Shown here: piece by piece, positions 1 through 10,220 of the stretch
Position numbering within the stretch: the stretch's first letter is position 1
Layout of the letters: every line of letters starts with the position of its first letter
Assembly: GCA_012517855.1 (NCBI GenBank)
Contig: JAAYUD010000062.1
Span: forward strand, 1-64,000
Source: Bacteroidales bacterium
GTDB taxonomy: Bacteria > Bacteroidota > Bacteroidia > Bacteroidales > Bacteroidaceae
Direction of reading: 5' to 3'
DNA: 64,000 nucleotides
Notes under the pieces: model-generated
Seen by the model: only the letters and a program-made list of their open reading frames with translations
Database searches by the model: none
What the model was told of the DNA's origin: nothing
Translations under genes and position numbers: made by a program

Positions 1-1
1 C

Positions 2-82
2 CTTAAAGATAAAGGGCACCATAATCTGGAGATTGAAGCCATAGAAGCAGATATCGAAGATTGTTATCTAAAACTGACTTAA
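2..82 (+). CDS. ABC transporter ATP-binding protein, C-terminal end (partial)
   Basis: Only the last 26 codons are in the window; the frame reads [18 protein letters not shown], then a short tail, and stops with TAA at 80-82. Acidic tails of this kind close the ATPase subunits of HlyD-ABC-ABC-permease-permease efflux operons. The gene that starts 5 bases downstream is another ABC ATPase, followed by two permeases. E. coli YbhF carries two ATPase domains in one chain, whereas here they appear to be two genes. The identification rests mainly on context, because no catalytic motif is visible. Confidence 0.6.
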   Translation, partial: LKDKGHHNLEIEAIEADIEDCYLKLT

Positions 83-87
83 AAAAG

Positions 88-825
88 ATGGAAGAAATTA
101 TTATAGCAGATAAGCTCACCAAGCAGTTCGGTTCGTTCACTGCAGTAGATCATATTTCCTTCACAGTAAAAAGAGGAGAAATATTCGGATTTCTCTGAGC
201 CAACGGTGCAGGAAAAACAACCGCTATGCGAATGCTATGCGGACTAAGCAAACCTACGGGAGGAAAAGCATCGGTAGCGGGTTTTGACATTGCTCGGCAA
301 AGTGAGAAAGTGAAACAACACATCGGGTATATGAGCCAAAAGTTCTCTCTTTACGAAGATCTGAAAGTAAAAGAGAACATCCGACTGTATGCAGGCATCT
401 ACGGACTATCGGAAAAGCAAATCAAAGAAAAGGGAGAAAGATTAATGCATCGGTTGAACATATACGACGAACAAAACACACTGGTAAAGCAGCTCCCTTT
501 GGGATGGAAACAAAAGTTGGCCTTCTCGATTGCTATCATCCATACCCCCGATATTGTATTTCTAGACGAACCTACTGGGGGTGTAGATCCACTGGCACGG
601 CGACAATTTTGGGAACTGATATACGAAGCTACCGAAAGAGGCATTACAGCTTTTGTGACAACCCACTACATGGACGAAGCCGGATACTGTGACCGCATAT
701 CAATGATGGTAGATGGAAAGATTTCGGCACTCGGTACTCCCAAAGAGTTAAAAGAAAATTTCAATGCAAACAGCATCGACGAAGTGTTTCGCACACTCGC
801 CCGCGGTGCCCAAAGAGGAGAATAA
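88..825 (+). pseudogene. ABC transporter ATP-binding protein interrupted by an in-frame TGA in Walker A
   Basis: The ATG at 88 opens a typical ATPase N-terminus ([17 protein letters not shown]) that runs in frame to a TGA at 196-198 and continues in the same frame as ANGAGKTT. The stop sits where the P-loop normally has Gly (GFLGANGAGKTT), so one G-to-T change from GGA explains it. Downstream features are intact: the Q-loop region, Walker B (IVFLDEPTGG), the H-loop (FVTTHYMDE) and a normal C-terminus. The ABC signature region reads LPLGWKQKLAF, a variant of LSxGxxQ that is common in this subfamily. Restart at the ATG at 226 would give 199 residues without the P-loop, which could not bind ATP. 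The stop overlaps the next gene's ATG (taATG). It is either a fresh nonsense mutation or a sequence error; the otherwise clean frame argues against long decay. Confidence 0.85.
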
Positions 826-1922
826 TGAAAACATTGCTATCGTTGATTATAAAAGAATTCAAGTTGATATTCCGCGACAGATGGACGATCATGATACTCA
901 TAGGAATGCCCATCGTGCAGATAGCCCTTTTCGGTTTTGCCATTACGACAGAAATAAGAAATATCAACTTTGCCGTACTTGCTCCACAACACAATGAAAC
1001 GGTAAGGAAGCTTGTTGAGAGGATTGATGCAAATACCTACTTCACTTTCGTAGGGTATATAGACCAGACCAAAGACATAGACCAAGCTTTCCGAAAAGAG
1101 AAAGCGGATGTTGTATTGGCATTCAAGAGTGACGTAGGTCAGCAAGAGGCCTCATCCAACGGCATTCAACTACAAATTGTAACAGATGCTTCGAACCCGA
1201 ATACAGCAAAGACAGAATCCATGTACCTAATGGGAATCATGAAAGATTATTTCAGTAAAGCGAACATCGGAGCAGCAGGAGTCACAAGTTCGGTACGCAT
1301 CCTCTACAATCCGCAACTTAAGAGCACCTACAATTTCGTTCCGGGTATTATGGGATTGTTATTGCTACTTATTTGCGCCATGATGACCTCTATTGCCATT
1401 GTCAGAGAAAAAGAAGTGGGCACCATGGAACTGTTGCTCGTCTCTCCCACCCGCCCTATCTTTGTTATACTGGCCAAAATGGCACCCTACCTTACCTTGT
1501 CCATCATAAACTACATCACCATATTGGTACTATCCGTCTTTGTATTGCAAATACCGATAGTGGGCAGTTTGTTTTGGTTATCGGTCATCTCTATCATTTA
1601 TGTCTTTCTAGCCTTAGCCATCGGACTTTTCATCTCTACCGTCATGTCTACCCAAGTATCGGCAATGATCGTATCGATGGCAACATTGCTTTTTCCTACC
1701 ATCTTATTGTCCGGAATGATATACCCGCTCGAAAACTCTCCCGTCATATTGCAATATGTATCGTGTATATTCCCTGGCAGATGGTACATTTCGGCGGTAC
1801 GGAAAATTATGATAGAAGGCCTGCCTCTTCATTATGTCTTGACAGAAATAAATGTACTGATACTGATGTCTGTCATCATGATAACACTCAGTTTAAAGAA
1901 TTTCAAACATAGATTAGAATAA
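825..1922 (+). CDS. ABC-2 type transporter permease
   Basis: This 365-residue membrane protein has the ABC-2 layout: one N-terminal membrane helix (about residues 22-42), a large extracytoplasmic domain (about 50-170), then five or six helices (about 175-355). The segment IVREKEVGTMELLLVSPT before the second helix is the usual cytoplasmic coupling motif of YhhJ/YbhS/YbhR-like exporters. Its ATG overlaps the stop of the preceding ATPase gene by one base, so the two are translationally coupled. Such permeases pair with a second permease, the ATPases and an HlyD-type adaptor to export small hydrophobic compounds. The substrate cannot be read from the sequence. Confidence 0.9.
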   Translation: MKTLLSLIIKEFKLIFRDRWTIMILIGMPIVQIALFGFAITTEIRNINFAVLAPQHNETVRKLVERIDANTYFTFVGYIDQTKDIDQAFRKEKADVVLAFKSDVGQQEASSNGIQLQIVTDASNPNTAKTESMYLMGIMKDYFSKANIGAAGVTSSVRILYNPQLKSTYNFVPGIMGLLLLLICAMMTSIAIVREKEVGTMELLLVSPTRPIFVILAKMAPYLTLSIINYITILVLSVFVLQIPIVGSLFWLSVISIIYVFLALAIGLFISTVMSTQVSAMIVSMATLLFPTILLSGMIYPLENSPVILQYVSCIFPGRWYISAVRKIMIEGLPLHYVLTEINVLILMSVIMITLSLKNFKHRLE

Positions 1923-1925
1923 GCC

Positions 1926-3029
1926 ATGATACTGAAATATTTAATCGAAAAAGAATTCAAACAGTTTCTACGCAATTCGTTCATGCCACGCATTGCTTTG
2001 ATGTTCCCTACTGTTATTATCTTGGTATTCCCTTGGGTAGCCACAATGGATGTAAGCAATATTAATGTCAGTATAGTAGATAGAGACGTATCGACCATGT
2101 CCAGACGGCTGAGCGATAAGATTGCAGGATCTTCGTATTTCAATCTGACTGAATATACAGATAACTACAAACAGGCTCTCGACGATGTGGAAAAAGGTAA
2201 ATCGGATATCATTGTTGAGATTCCACAACATTTTGAACGCGATATAAACACTATTCAGCATGCGGCAATACAGATTTCATCCAATGGTGTAAATGCACTA
2301 AAAGGAAGTATAGGTAGTGGTTATCTACAAAATATAGCTGCCGACTTCAATGCCGACTTGGGCACCAAGCAGGGAGTAACAGTGTCGACACCTTTCAGCG
2401 TGAACATACAAGACAGATACAACCCCACCCTCAACTTCAAGCTATTCATGATACCGGCACTAATGACCATGATTATCATTATGCTCTGCGGACTGCTGCC
2501 GGCTCTGAACATCGTCAGCGAAAAAGAAATAGGAACTATCGAACAGATTAATGTAACACCTGTCAATAAAGCGGCTTTCATATTATCGAAACTGATACCC
2601 TATTGGTTAATGGGTTTTATCATACTCACTATCTGTTTCATTCTTGCAGCGTTAGTCTACGGATATACTCCAAAAGGGAGCTTCCTTACTATTTATGCCA
2701 TTGCTATTCTTTTTGTATTGGTCATGTCGGGCATTGGGCTCATTATTTCGAACTATGCTGGTACGATGCAACAATCGCTCTTCATGATGTTTTTCTTTAT
2801 GATGATTTTCATGCTGATGAGTGGACTCTTTACCGATGTACGCAGTATGCCTGATTGGGCGCAGGATATTGCTTTTTTCAACCCACCCCGATATTTTATA
2901 GACACTATGCGTTCGGTATTCCTGAAAGGAGGAAATATGATGGACAATAGCCACAACTTCATTATGCTTTTTGCATTTGCTATTATGACAAATGCATGGG
3001 CAATGCTCAGTTATCGTAAACAAGTATAA
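1926..3029 (+). CDS. ABC-2 type transporter permease (second subunit)
   Basis: This 367-residue protein has the same architecture as the preceding permease: an N-terminal helix at about 20-40, a periplasmic domain, and a C-terminal membrane domain from about 175. The coupling segment reads NIVSEKEIGTIEQINVTPV. It starts 3 bases after the previous stop and closes the operon; no further gene follows closely. The two permeases probably form a heterodimer. If the ATPase with the nonsense codon is truly dead, this transporter would depend on the upstream ATPase or be inactive. Confidence 0.9.
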   Translation: MILKYLIEKEFKQFLRNSFMPRIALMFPTVIILVFPWVATMDVSNINVSIVDRDVSTMSRRLSDKIAGSSYFNLTEYTDNYKQALDDVEKGKSDIIVEIPQHFERDINTIQHAAIQISSNGVNALKGSIGSGYLQNIAADFNADLGTKQGVTVSTPFSVNIQDRYNPTLNFKLFMIPALMTMIIIMLCGLLPALNIVSEKEIGTIEQINVTPVNKAAFILSKLIPYWLMGFIILTICFILAALVYGYTPKGSFLTIYAIAILFVLVMSGIGLIISNYAGTMQQSLFMMFFFMMIFMLMSGLFTDVRSMPDWAQDIAFFNPPRYFIDTMRSVFLKGGNMMDNSHNFIMLFAFAIMTNAWAMLSYRKQV

Positions 3030-3051
3030 TAAAAATAATGATGTGTAAACA

Positions 3052-3082
3052 TTGTTTTTCTAAATATCATTGCGTACATTTG
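3052..3082 (+). promoter_or_regulatory. Bacteroidota-type promoter for the SPFH gene
   Basis: TTG at 3052-3054 and TACATTTG at 3075-3082 are separated by 20 bases. This fits the -33/-7 form used by the primary sigma factor of Bacteroidota. The ATG lies 43 bases further on. Confidence 0.6.
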
Positions 3083-3125
3083 TCTATCGTGTTTAAAATA
3101 TTCTTAAATATAAAAAGCAACTGCT

Positions 3126-4076
3126 ATGGAACAAAAAGAATATCCTTTTAAAGGATTCAAAGCGAACGGGTTCTTAATGCTCACCGTCGAACTTATCATT
3201 TTAGCATTGGGAATATGCTGTATAGCTTTATTTCCTACAGACAAGTTTGGTTTTAACGATGTGATAGCTATTTTGCTATTCATATCTTTCCTACTAAATT
3301 TTGCCGGATTTTTCTCTTTAGAACCTAATGAAGCAATAGCCATGGTCTTCTTCGGCAAATACAAAGGCACGTTCAAAACAACAGGCTTTTTCTGGGTGAA
3401 TCCTTTCATGAGCAAAAAAAGATTATCACTTCGCGCCCGTAACCTCAATGTAGATCCTATAAAAGTAAACGACAAAATAGGCAATCCCGTCCTCATCGGA
3501 TTAGTATTGGTATGGCGGTTGGAAGACACCTATCGCGCCATGTTCGAGATAGACTCTCAAGTATTGGCCAGTGGAAATGGCACCAACAATGCCGGACAAG
3601 TGGCAGGCCGCATGAGGGCTTTCGAAAATTTTGTAAAGGTACAGAGTGATGCCGCTCTACGCCAGGTAGCCGGACAATATGCTTATGATGACAACAATAG
3701 TAATAACGAAGAGCTGACACTCCGTTCGGGAGGCCCCGAAATCAATGAGCAATTGGTACAGAAACTTAATGAACGCCTATCGATGGCTGGCATTGAAGTA
3801 ATCGAAGCCCGCCTCAACTACTTGGCATACGCTCCCGAGATTGCCGCAGTGATGTTGCGACGCCAACAAGCTTCGGCCATTATTGCTGCACGCGAAAAGA
3901 TAGTAGAAGGAGCAGTATCAATGGTCAAAATGGCTCTCGATAAACTCAAAGAAGAAAATATTGTGAACCTAAGTGAAGAAAAGAAAGCCTCCATGGTTGG
4001 CAATCTATTAGTAGTACTCTGCGCCGACGAAGCAGCTCAACCGGTATTGAATACCGGAAACGAAGAAACAAAATAA
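3126..4076 (+). CDS. SPFH/Band 7 domain membrane protein
   Basis: This 316-residue protein starts with two closely spaced hydrophobic segments (about 15-37 and 44-64). An SPFH domain follows (about 65-250), recognisable from NEAIAMVFFGKYKGTFKTTG and the later GIEVIEARLNYLAYAPEIAA. The rest is a helical stretch (AAREKIVEGAVSMVKMALDK). Stomatin-like proteins oligomerise at membranes and often scaffold proteases or lipid domains; that role is inferred here. It is monocistronic with its own promoter. No NfeD-type protease partner is adjacent. Confidence 0.88.
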   Translation: MEQKEYPFKGFKANGFLMLTVELIILALGICCIALFPTDKFGFNDVIAILLFISFLLNFAGFFSLEPNEAIAMVFFGKYKGTFKTTGFFWVNPFMSKKRLSLRARNLNVDPIKVNDKIGNPVLIGLVLVWRLEDTYRAMFEIDSQVLASGNGTNNAGQVAGRMRAFENFVKVQSDAALRQVAGQYAYDDNNSNNEELTLRSGGPEINEQLVQKLNERLSMAGIEVIEARLNYLAYAPEIAAVMLRRQQASAIIAAREKIVEGAVSMVKMALDKLKEENIVNLSEEKKASMVGNLLVVLCADEAAQPVLNTGNEETK

Positions 4077-4228
4077 AAGATAAAGGATTGAATACCACTT
4101 CTACCCCTTTAAGCTCTTTTTTATAAATGGGTATTTCAATAACATCTAATACGTTTCTTTCTAACAACAACATTAGAAAGTTGTTTTAATTATCAGAGAA
4201 ACAACATGACATAAGCGACTTCTTTATT

Positions 4229-4301
4229 TTCGGTGAGATAATTATATTAGAATCAAAAGTGGCAATAGAGGCTGTTCACTCTGCATCATTATCTCACCGA
4301 A
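4229..4301. repeat. 14-bp inverted repeat downstream of the SPFH gene
   Basis: TTCGGTGAGATAAT (4229-4242) is the exact reverse complement of ATTATCTCACCGAA (4288-4301), with a 45-base loop. It has no T-run, so it is not a standard terminator. It lies in the 715-base gap between the SPFH and phosphoglycerate mutase genes. The rest of that gap holds the hairpin element at 4488-4622 and the gpmA promoter; nothing else was seen. Confidence 0.5.
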
Positions 4302-4487
4302 TTTACAAAGGCCTTTTGAACGTTCCTTATAACCGATCACTAACATAACACTACCCTCATTGCAGCATTCGCACTTATATTACCCCTAAAGACACAAAAG
4401 AAGAGAAGTTGTAAACAATTATTTTTAACTAATTGACTTTCATATTTTAGAAGTCTTATGAATATAATTCAGGTAATATCACCATAC

Positions 4488-4622
4488 GGAAAAACTAACG
4501 TATGTCGCAGCAATAACTAACGGAAGTTTCTGCGGTAACTAACGGAAGTTATCCACAAAAACTAACGTTAGTTTCTTCAACAACATCCGTTAGTTACGGC
4601 GGTAACATACGTTAGTTTTTCC
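4488..4622. repeat. Modular palindromic intergenic element, copy A
   Basis: A perfect 17-bp inverted repeat bounds the element: GGAAAAACTAACGTATG at 4488-4504 and its complement at 4606-4622. Inside are further copies of the same word: ACTAACGGA twice on the left, TCCGTTAGT once on the right, and the palindrome ACTAACGTTAGT at 4561-4572. A second element of the same design lies at 36988-37118. No reading frame runs through it. Confidence 0.75.
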
Positions 4623-4661
4623 AGAGTACTAAAATCAATGAAAAATCACCAATATTGAGTA

Positions 4662-4692
4662 TTGTTTTCACTCTCTAAAATATCTATTTTTG
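4662..4692 (+). promoter_or_regulatory. Promoter for gpmA
   Basis: TTG at 4662-4664, a 20-base spacer, then TATTTTTG at 4685-4692. A leader of about 90 bases precedes the ATG at 4792. Confidence 0.6.
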
Positions 4693-4791
4693 TACTAGAT
4701 AAAATGATTCAATAGCATACGATTTGTAACGAAACAAGAACAAACATTATTATCAAACAGAAAGATCTATCATTTATAAAACATTATAACT

Positions 4792-5481
4792 ATGAACAAA
4801 TTAGTAATAATTAGGCATGGAGAGAGTGAATGGAATCAGAAGAATCTGTTCACCGGTTGGGTAGACGTTGAATTATCTTCAAACGGTATTACAGAAGCAC
4901 ATAACGCAGGAAAGGCTCTTTTGAAAGCAGGCTTTGACTTTGATGTATGTTTCACCTCCTACTTAAAAAGAGCAATCAATACGCAGCAGATTATTCTGAA
5001 AGAAATGGATCGCGAATGGTTGCCGGTATTCAAATCTTATAAACTCAACGAACGCCATTATGGTGCGCTTCAAGGATTGAACAAAGCCGAAACAGCTGCC
5101 AAATATGGAGAAGAGCAAGTACACATTTGGCGCAGAAGTTTTGATGTACGTCCACCCGAAATGCAAGAAGACAATCTGTACAATGCACGCAAGCAAGCGC
5201 AATATAGGGATATTCCACAAGCAGAGATTCCCATGTGCGAAAGCCTTGCCGATACAATTGCACGCACTGTTCCTTATTTTGAAGAATGCATAAAACCTCT
5301 TATCATATCAGGCAAACGAGTAATGATTGCAGCTCACGGAAATTCATTGCGTTCACTAATCAAATATTTCGAACATATTCCCGACGAAGAAATCGTAAAT
5401 GTAGAAATCCCGACAGGAAAGCCTCTAGTGTATGAGTTTGACAGTGAATTTAAAACCATAAACAAATATTATTTGGAATAA
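4792..5481 (+). CDS. gpmA: 2,3-bisphosphoglycerate-dependent phosphoglycerate mutase
   Basis: This enzyme interconverts 3- and 2-phosphoglycerate in glycolysis. The histidine phosphatase signature is at residues 7-13 (IIRHGES; phospho-accepting His9), followed by NLFTGW, LNERHYGALQG and the second catalytic His in AAHGNSLRSL. The chain is 229 residues, against about 248-250 for E. coli-type enzymes. It ends right after KYYLE and lacks the usual C-terminal tail of about 20 residues that closes over the active site. Tail-less enzymes exist, so activity is still likely. It is a single gene with its own promoter. Confidence 0.93.
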   Translation: MNKLVIIRHGESEWNQKNLFTGWVDVELSSNGITEAHNAGKALLKAGFDFDVCFTSYLKRAINTQQIILKEMDREWLPVFKSYKLNERHYGALQGLNKAETAAKYGEEQVHIWRRSFDVRPPEMQEDNLYNARKQAQYRDIPQAEIPMCESLADTIARTVPYFEECIKPLIISGKRVMIAAHGNSLRSLIKYFEHIPDEEIVNVEIPTGKPLVYEFDSEFKTINKYYLE

Positions 5482-5545
5482 CAAGTAATAGGGACTACTC
5501 TATAATGAGGATGGCACACTATCTTATTATGCTCTATTCTAGGTA

Positions 5546-5576
5546 TTGCAAGAGAGAAAGACTAGCCCTAACTTTG
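5546..5576 (+). promoter_or_regulatory. Promoter for the flavodoxin operon
   Basis: TTG at 5546-5548 and TAACTTTG at 5569-5576 with a 20-base spacer; the ATG of the flavodoxin is 36 bases downstream. Confidence 0.6.
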
Positions 5577-5612
5577 CAAACAGAAATTTGAGACTATTTA
5601 AATTCAAACAAG

Positions 5613-6116
5613 ATGAAAGATATAAAAATATATTATGGCTCGTCCACTGGAACGACACAAGAGATTGCCGGCCGCATTGCCGACAAGTTAGGCCTTGGCA
5701 AAGACTGCATAAAAGATGTTTCCAATCTAACTAAAGAAGATGCAGAAAAAGCAGACGTATTGCTTCTCGGTTCTTCGACATGGGGTTCTGGAGATCTGCA
5801 AGACGATTGGTATAGCGGTATGGATACACTGAAGACAGCCAATCTTGATGGAAAAGTCATCGCATTGTTCGGTTGCGGAGATAGTCAGAGTTTCGGTGAT
5901 ACATTCTGCAGCGCACTCGGTAACATTTATAATGCACTGAAAGATTCGGGAGCCACATTTGTAGGATTCATGCCAACCGACGGATACGACTATAGCGATA
6001 GCGAAGCCGTCATCAATGGACAGTTCGTAGGTCTGGCGTTGGATGAATCGAACGAACCGGAAAAAACGGACGAGCGCATAGACAAGTGGATGAGCGAATT
6101 GAAACTTTACCTTTAA
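5613..6116 (+). CDS. fldA: Flavodoxin
   Basis: This 167-residue electron carrier has the long-chain flavodoxin fold. The FMN phosphate loop is YYGSSTGTTQEIA near the N-terminus. The two isoalloxazine-flanking loops are SSTWGSGDLQDDW and the segment GCGDSQSFGDTFCSALG. The family shuttles low-potential electrons, for example in place of ferredoxin under iron limitation. A DUF2023 gene follows 9 bases downstream, almost certainly in the same transcript, so the two may work together. Confidence 0.95.
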   Translation: MKDIKIYYGSSTGTTQEIAGRIADKLGLGKDCIKDVSNLTKEDAEKADVLLLGSSTWGSGDLQDDWYSGMDTLKTANLDGKVIALFGCGDSQSFGDTFCSALGNIYNALKDSGATFVGFMPTDGYDYSDSEAVINGQFVGLALDESNEPEKTDERIDKWMSELKLYL

Positions 6117-6125
6117 GATAAACCT

Positions 6126-6500
6126 ATGTTGAGTATTGAATCCATGCAAAGACCTATCGTATCGGGCGAGATGAGAGTATTGATGAACCATATATACGAA
6201 TATACAAAGGGAGTCCGTAGTATGATTCTCTGCACCATGAACAAAAAATACGAAAGACAAGCTGTGGAGCGATTAGAATCACGCAATATCAGCTACGTGA
6301 TACAACAAGTAAACGAAAGACGCATCAATCTATTTTTTGGTAAAAAGGAATGCATGGATGCAATAAATTTAATTTTAAAAAAGTCATTGGTCACCCTAAC
6401 TCCCGAAGAAGATTTCATACTGGGTACTCTACTCGGTTACGATATTTGTGAACAGTGCAAAAGATATTGCAAACGAAAACAGAAAGGCTGTCCCCACTAA
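6126..6500 (+). CDS. DUF2023 family protein, flavodoxin partner
   Basis: This small protein of up to 124 residues matches what I know of DUF2023: a conserved MNHIYEYTKGVRSMILCTM core and a cysteine-rich end (CEQCKRYCKRKQKGC). The biochemical function is unknown. It lies 9 bases after flavodoxin. Family members commonly begin near MRVLMNHIYE, so the true start may be the ATG at 6168 or 6183 instead of 6126. The C-terminal CxxC and CxxxxxxC cysteines could bind metal or be redox active; that is inference. Confidence 0.8.
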   Translation: MLSIESMQRPIVSGEMRVLMNHIYEYTKGVRSMILCTMNKKYERQAVERLESRNISYVIQQVNERRINLFFGKKECMDAINLILKKSLVTLTPEEDFILGTLLGYDICEQCKRYCKRKQKGCPH

Positions 6501-6595
6501 GAGGTGTTGATTTGATTAGTATATCCAAATTTTGATTCGTTGTTATTATAGCTTGTATCACTACTACTTCAACTATTAGACAGCTACTTCTGTTG

Positions 6596-6651
6596 GATAA
6601 AGGGAAATTATTAAATAAGTATTTTTGCTTTTTAATAGTTTCCCTTTTATC
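6596..6651 (+). terminator. Terminator of the flavodoxin operon
   Basis: GATAAAGGGAAA (from 6596) pairs with TTTCCCTTTTATC (to 6651) with one bulged base. An inner ATTAAA/TTTAAT stem and a T-rich tail (6651-6656) support termination. Confidence 0.6.
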
Positions 6652-6715
6652 TTTTCGTCTCAAATAAAACCCCTTACAATTTCAATCTCACAACTTTTCG
6701 ATTGGAGCAAACGTC

Positions 6716-6761
6716 TGACATGTACTGAATAAGTTGATATAAACTTATTCAGTACATGTCA
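6716..6761. repeat. Perfect 20-bp inverted repeat upstream of the thi promoter
   Basis: TGACATGTACTGAATAAGTT (6716-6735) is followed by a 6-base loop and its exact complement (6742-6761). There is no T-run on either side, so a terminator is unlikely. It lies about 60 bases upstream of the thi -7 box and could be a protein-binding site or an RNA stem. The gap from 6501 to 7005 holds this repeat, the flavodoxin terminator, the thi promoter and the TPP riboswitch. Confidence 0.65.
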
Positions 6762-6819
6762 AAATAACGTTATCATGAAATATATGACATAAAAGAATGA
6801 CATATTCACAAAAAAGGGC

Positions 6820-6827
6820 TATCTTTG
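6820..6827 (+). promoter_or_regulatory. -7 box of the thiamine operon promoter
   Basis: TATCTTTG at 6820-6827. The -33 position reads ATG rather than TTG. Transcription would start about 20 bases before the TPP riboswitch. Confidence 0.5.
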
Positions 6828-6848
6828 TCTCTATTATAAATCGGATTT

Positions 6849-6932
6849 ATCCGAAGAGGGGTGTTCACCGAATGGTGGGCTGAGATTATACCCATAGAAC
6901 CTGATGCAGATAATGCTGCCGTAGGGAGGACT
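6849..6932 (+). promoter_or_regulatory. TPP (thiamine pyrophosphate) riboswitch
   Basis: The conserved core is clear: CTGAGA at 6880-6885, ACCTGAT at 6899-6905, ATAATGC at 6910-6916 and GTAGGGA at 6921-6927, with a closing TCC/GGA helix. It sits in the leader of the thiamine operon and should lower expression when TPP is plentiful. The AGGA-loop-TCCT hairpin just after it may be part of the expression platform. Confidence 0.95.
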
Positions 6933-7005
6933 TTTTAATCCTGACATCTTCTATTTTGTATATTATCAAATATTTGCCCCTCTTAATACATAAATTAAGT
7001 AGGGT

Positions 7006-7839
7006 GTGCTTTCTATTACTACCTTAACGATTGCCGGCTCGGACTGTTGTGGCGGGGCAGGCATACAAGCTGATATTAAGACAATGTCGGCTCTCGGAGT
7101 ATACGCCGCATCGGTAATCACAGCTGTTACCGTGCAAGATACTCGAAAAGTCTATTCCATTTGTGCCATTGAACCGCAAATAGTTGCCGACCAAATTCGA
7201 TGTGTCGTTGAAGACCTTTCGCCTCAGTATGCAAAAATAGGAATGATAAACGACGAGGCAACAATTGCAGCCATTTGTGATGCTCTCGACTCTTATCCTA
7301 TTCCGCACCTGATTGTCGATCCTATAATGGTTTCGAGTAGCGGCATGCTACTGATGCAGAAAGAGGCACTCGAAACGTTCTGCAACAGATTATTACCTAA
7401 ATCATATCTACTTACTCCCAATATTCCTGAAGCAGAAATATTGGCTAATATGAGTATACGCTCTTCCAACGACATACGCGAAGCAAGCCGAAGAATAATG
7501 AATAAAACGCATCAATCGGTACTGATCAAAGGAGGGCATCTAATAAACAACACAAAGACAGACTATCTCTTTTATAAATCTCCCAATGAAGGTGTTCAAG
7601 AATACACTTTCAGTCGAGACATGGTGCATACACCAAACACACATGGCACGGGATGCACACTATCGTCGGCTATTACAGCGTATCTGGCACGAGGAAAAGA
7701 ACTGCCGGAAGCAGTGCGACTAGCCAAAGAATATACATATAGTGCAATGGTCGAAGGAAGCGACCTGAGCATTGGACATGGCACTGGTCCTCTGAATCAT
7801 TTCTTTGCTCCTGAGAAGTTAATAAAGATAACGGAATAA
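7006..7839 (+). CDS. thiD: Hydroxymethylpyrimidine/phosphomethylpyrimidine kinase
   Basis: ThiD phosphorylates HMP twice to give HMP-PP, the pyrimidine half of thiamine. The ribokinase-like fold is marked by TIAGSDCCGGAGIQADIKT at the N-terminus and the anion-hole motif HGTGCTLSSAI near residue 210. The start is a GTG at 7006: an in-frame TAG at 7000-7002 excludes anything further upstream, and no ATG follows within the conserved region. The length, 277 residues, is normal. It is the first gene after the TPP riboswitch; thiE follows 15 bases later. Confidence 0.94.
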   Translation: MLSITTLTIAGSDCCGGAGIQADIKTMSALGVYAASVITAVTVQDTRKVYSICAIEPQIVADQIRCVVEDLSPQYAKIGMINDEATIAAICDALDSYPIPHLIVDPIMVSSSGMLLMQKEALETFCNRLLPKSYLLTPNIPEAEILANMSIRSSNDIREASRRIMNKTHQSVLIKGGHLINNTKTDYLFYKSPNEGVQEYTFSRDMVHTPNTHGTGCTLSSAITAYLARGKELPEAVRLAKEYTYSAMVEGSDLSIGHGTGPLNHFFAPEKLIKITE

Positions 7840-7854
7840 ATATAAACTATCACT

Positions 7855-10207
<2,353 letters not shown>

Positions 10208-10220
10208 AAACTAAAAACAA

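Noticed and set aside
196-198. TGA as selenocysteine
   Set aside because: The position is the invariant-type Gly of a P-loop, where selenocysteine has no role; no selenoprotein context was seen.
4488-4622. Possible CRISPR array from repeated ACTAACG words
   Set aside because: The words alternate direction, spacing is irregular, and there are no equal-length spacers or cas genes; it is a nested palindrome.
5546-5734. 62-residue frame overlapping the flavodoxin start
   Set aside because: It begins at the flavodoxin promoter and overlaps a clear flavodoxin in another frame.
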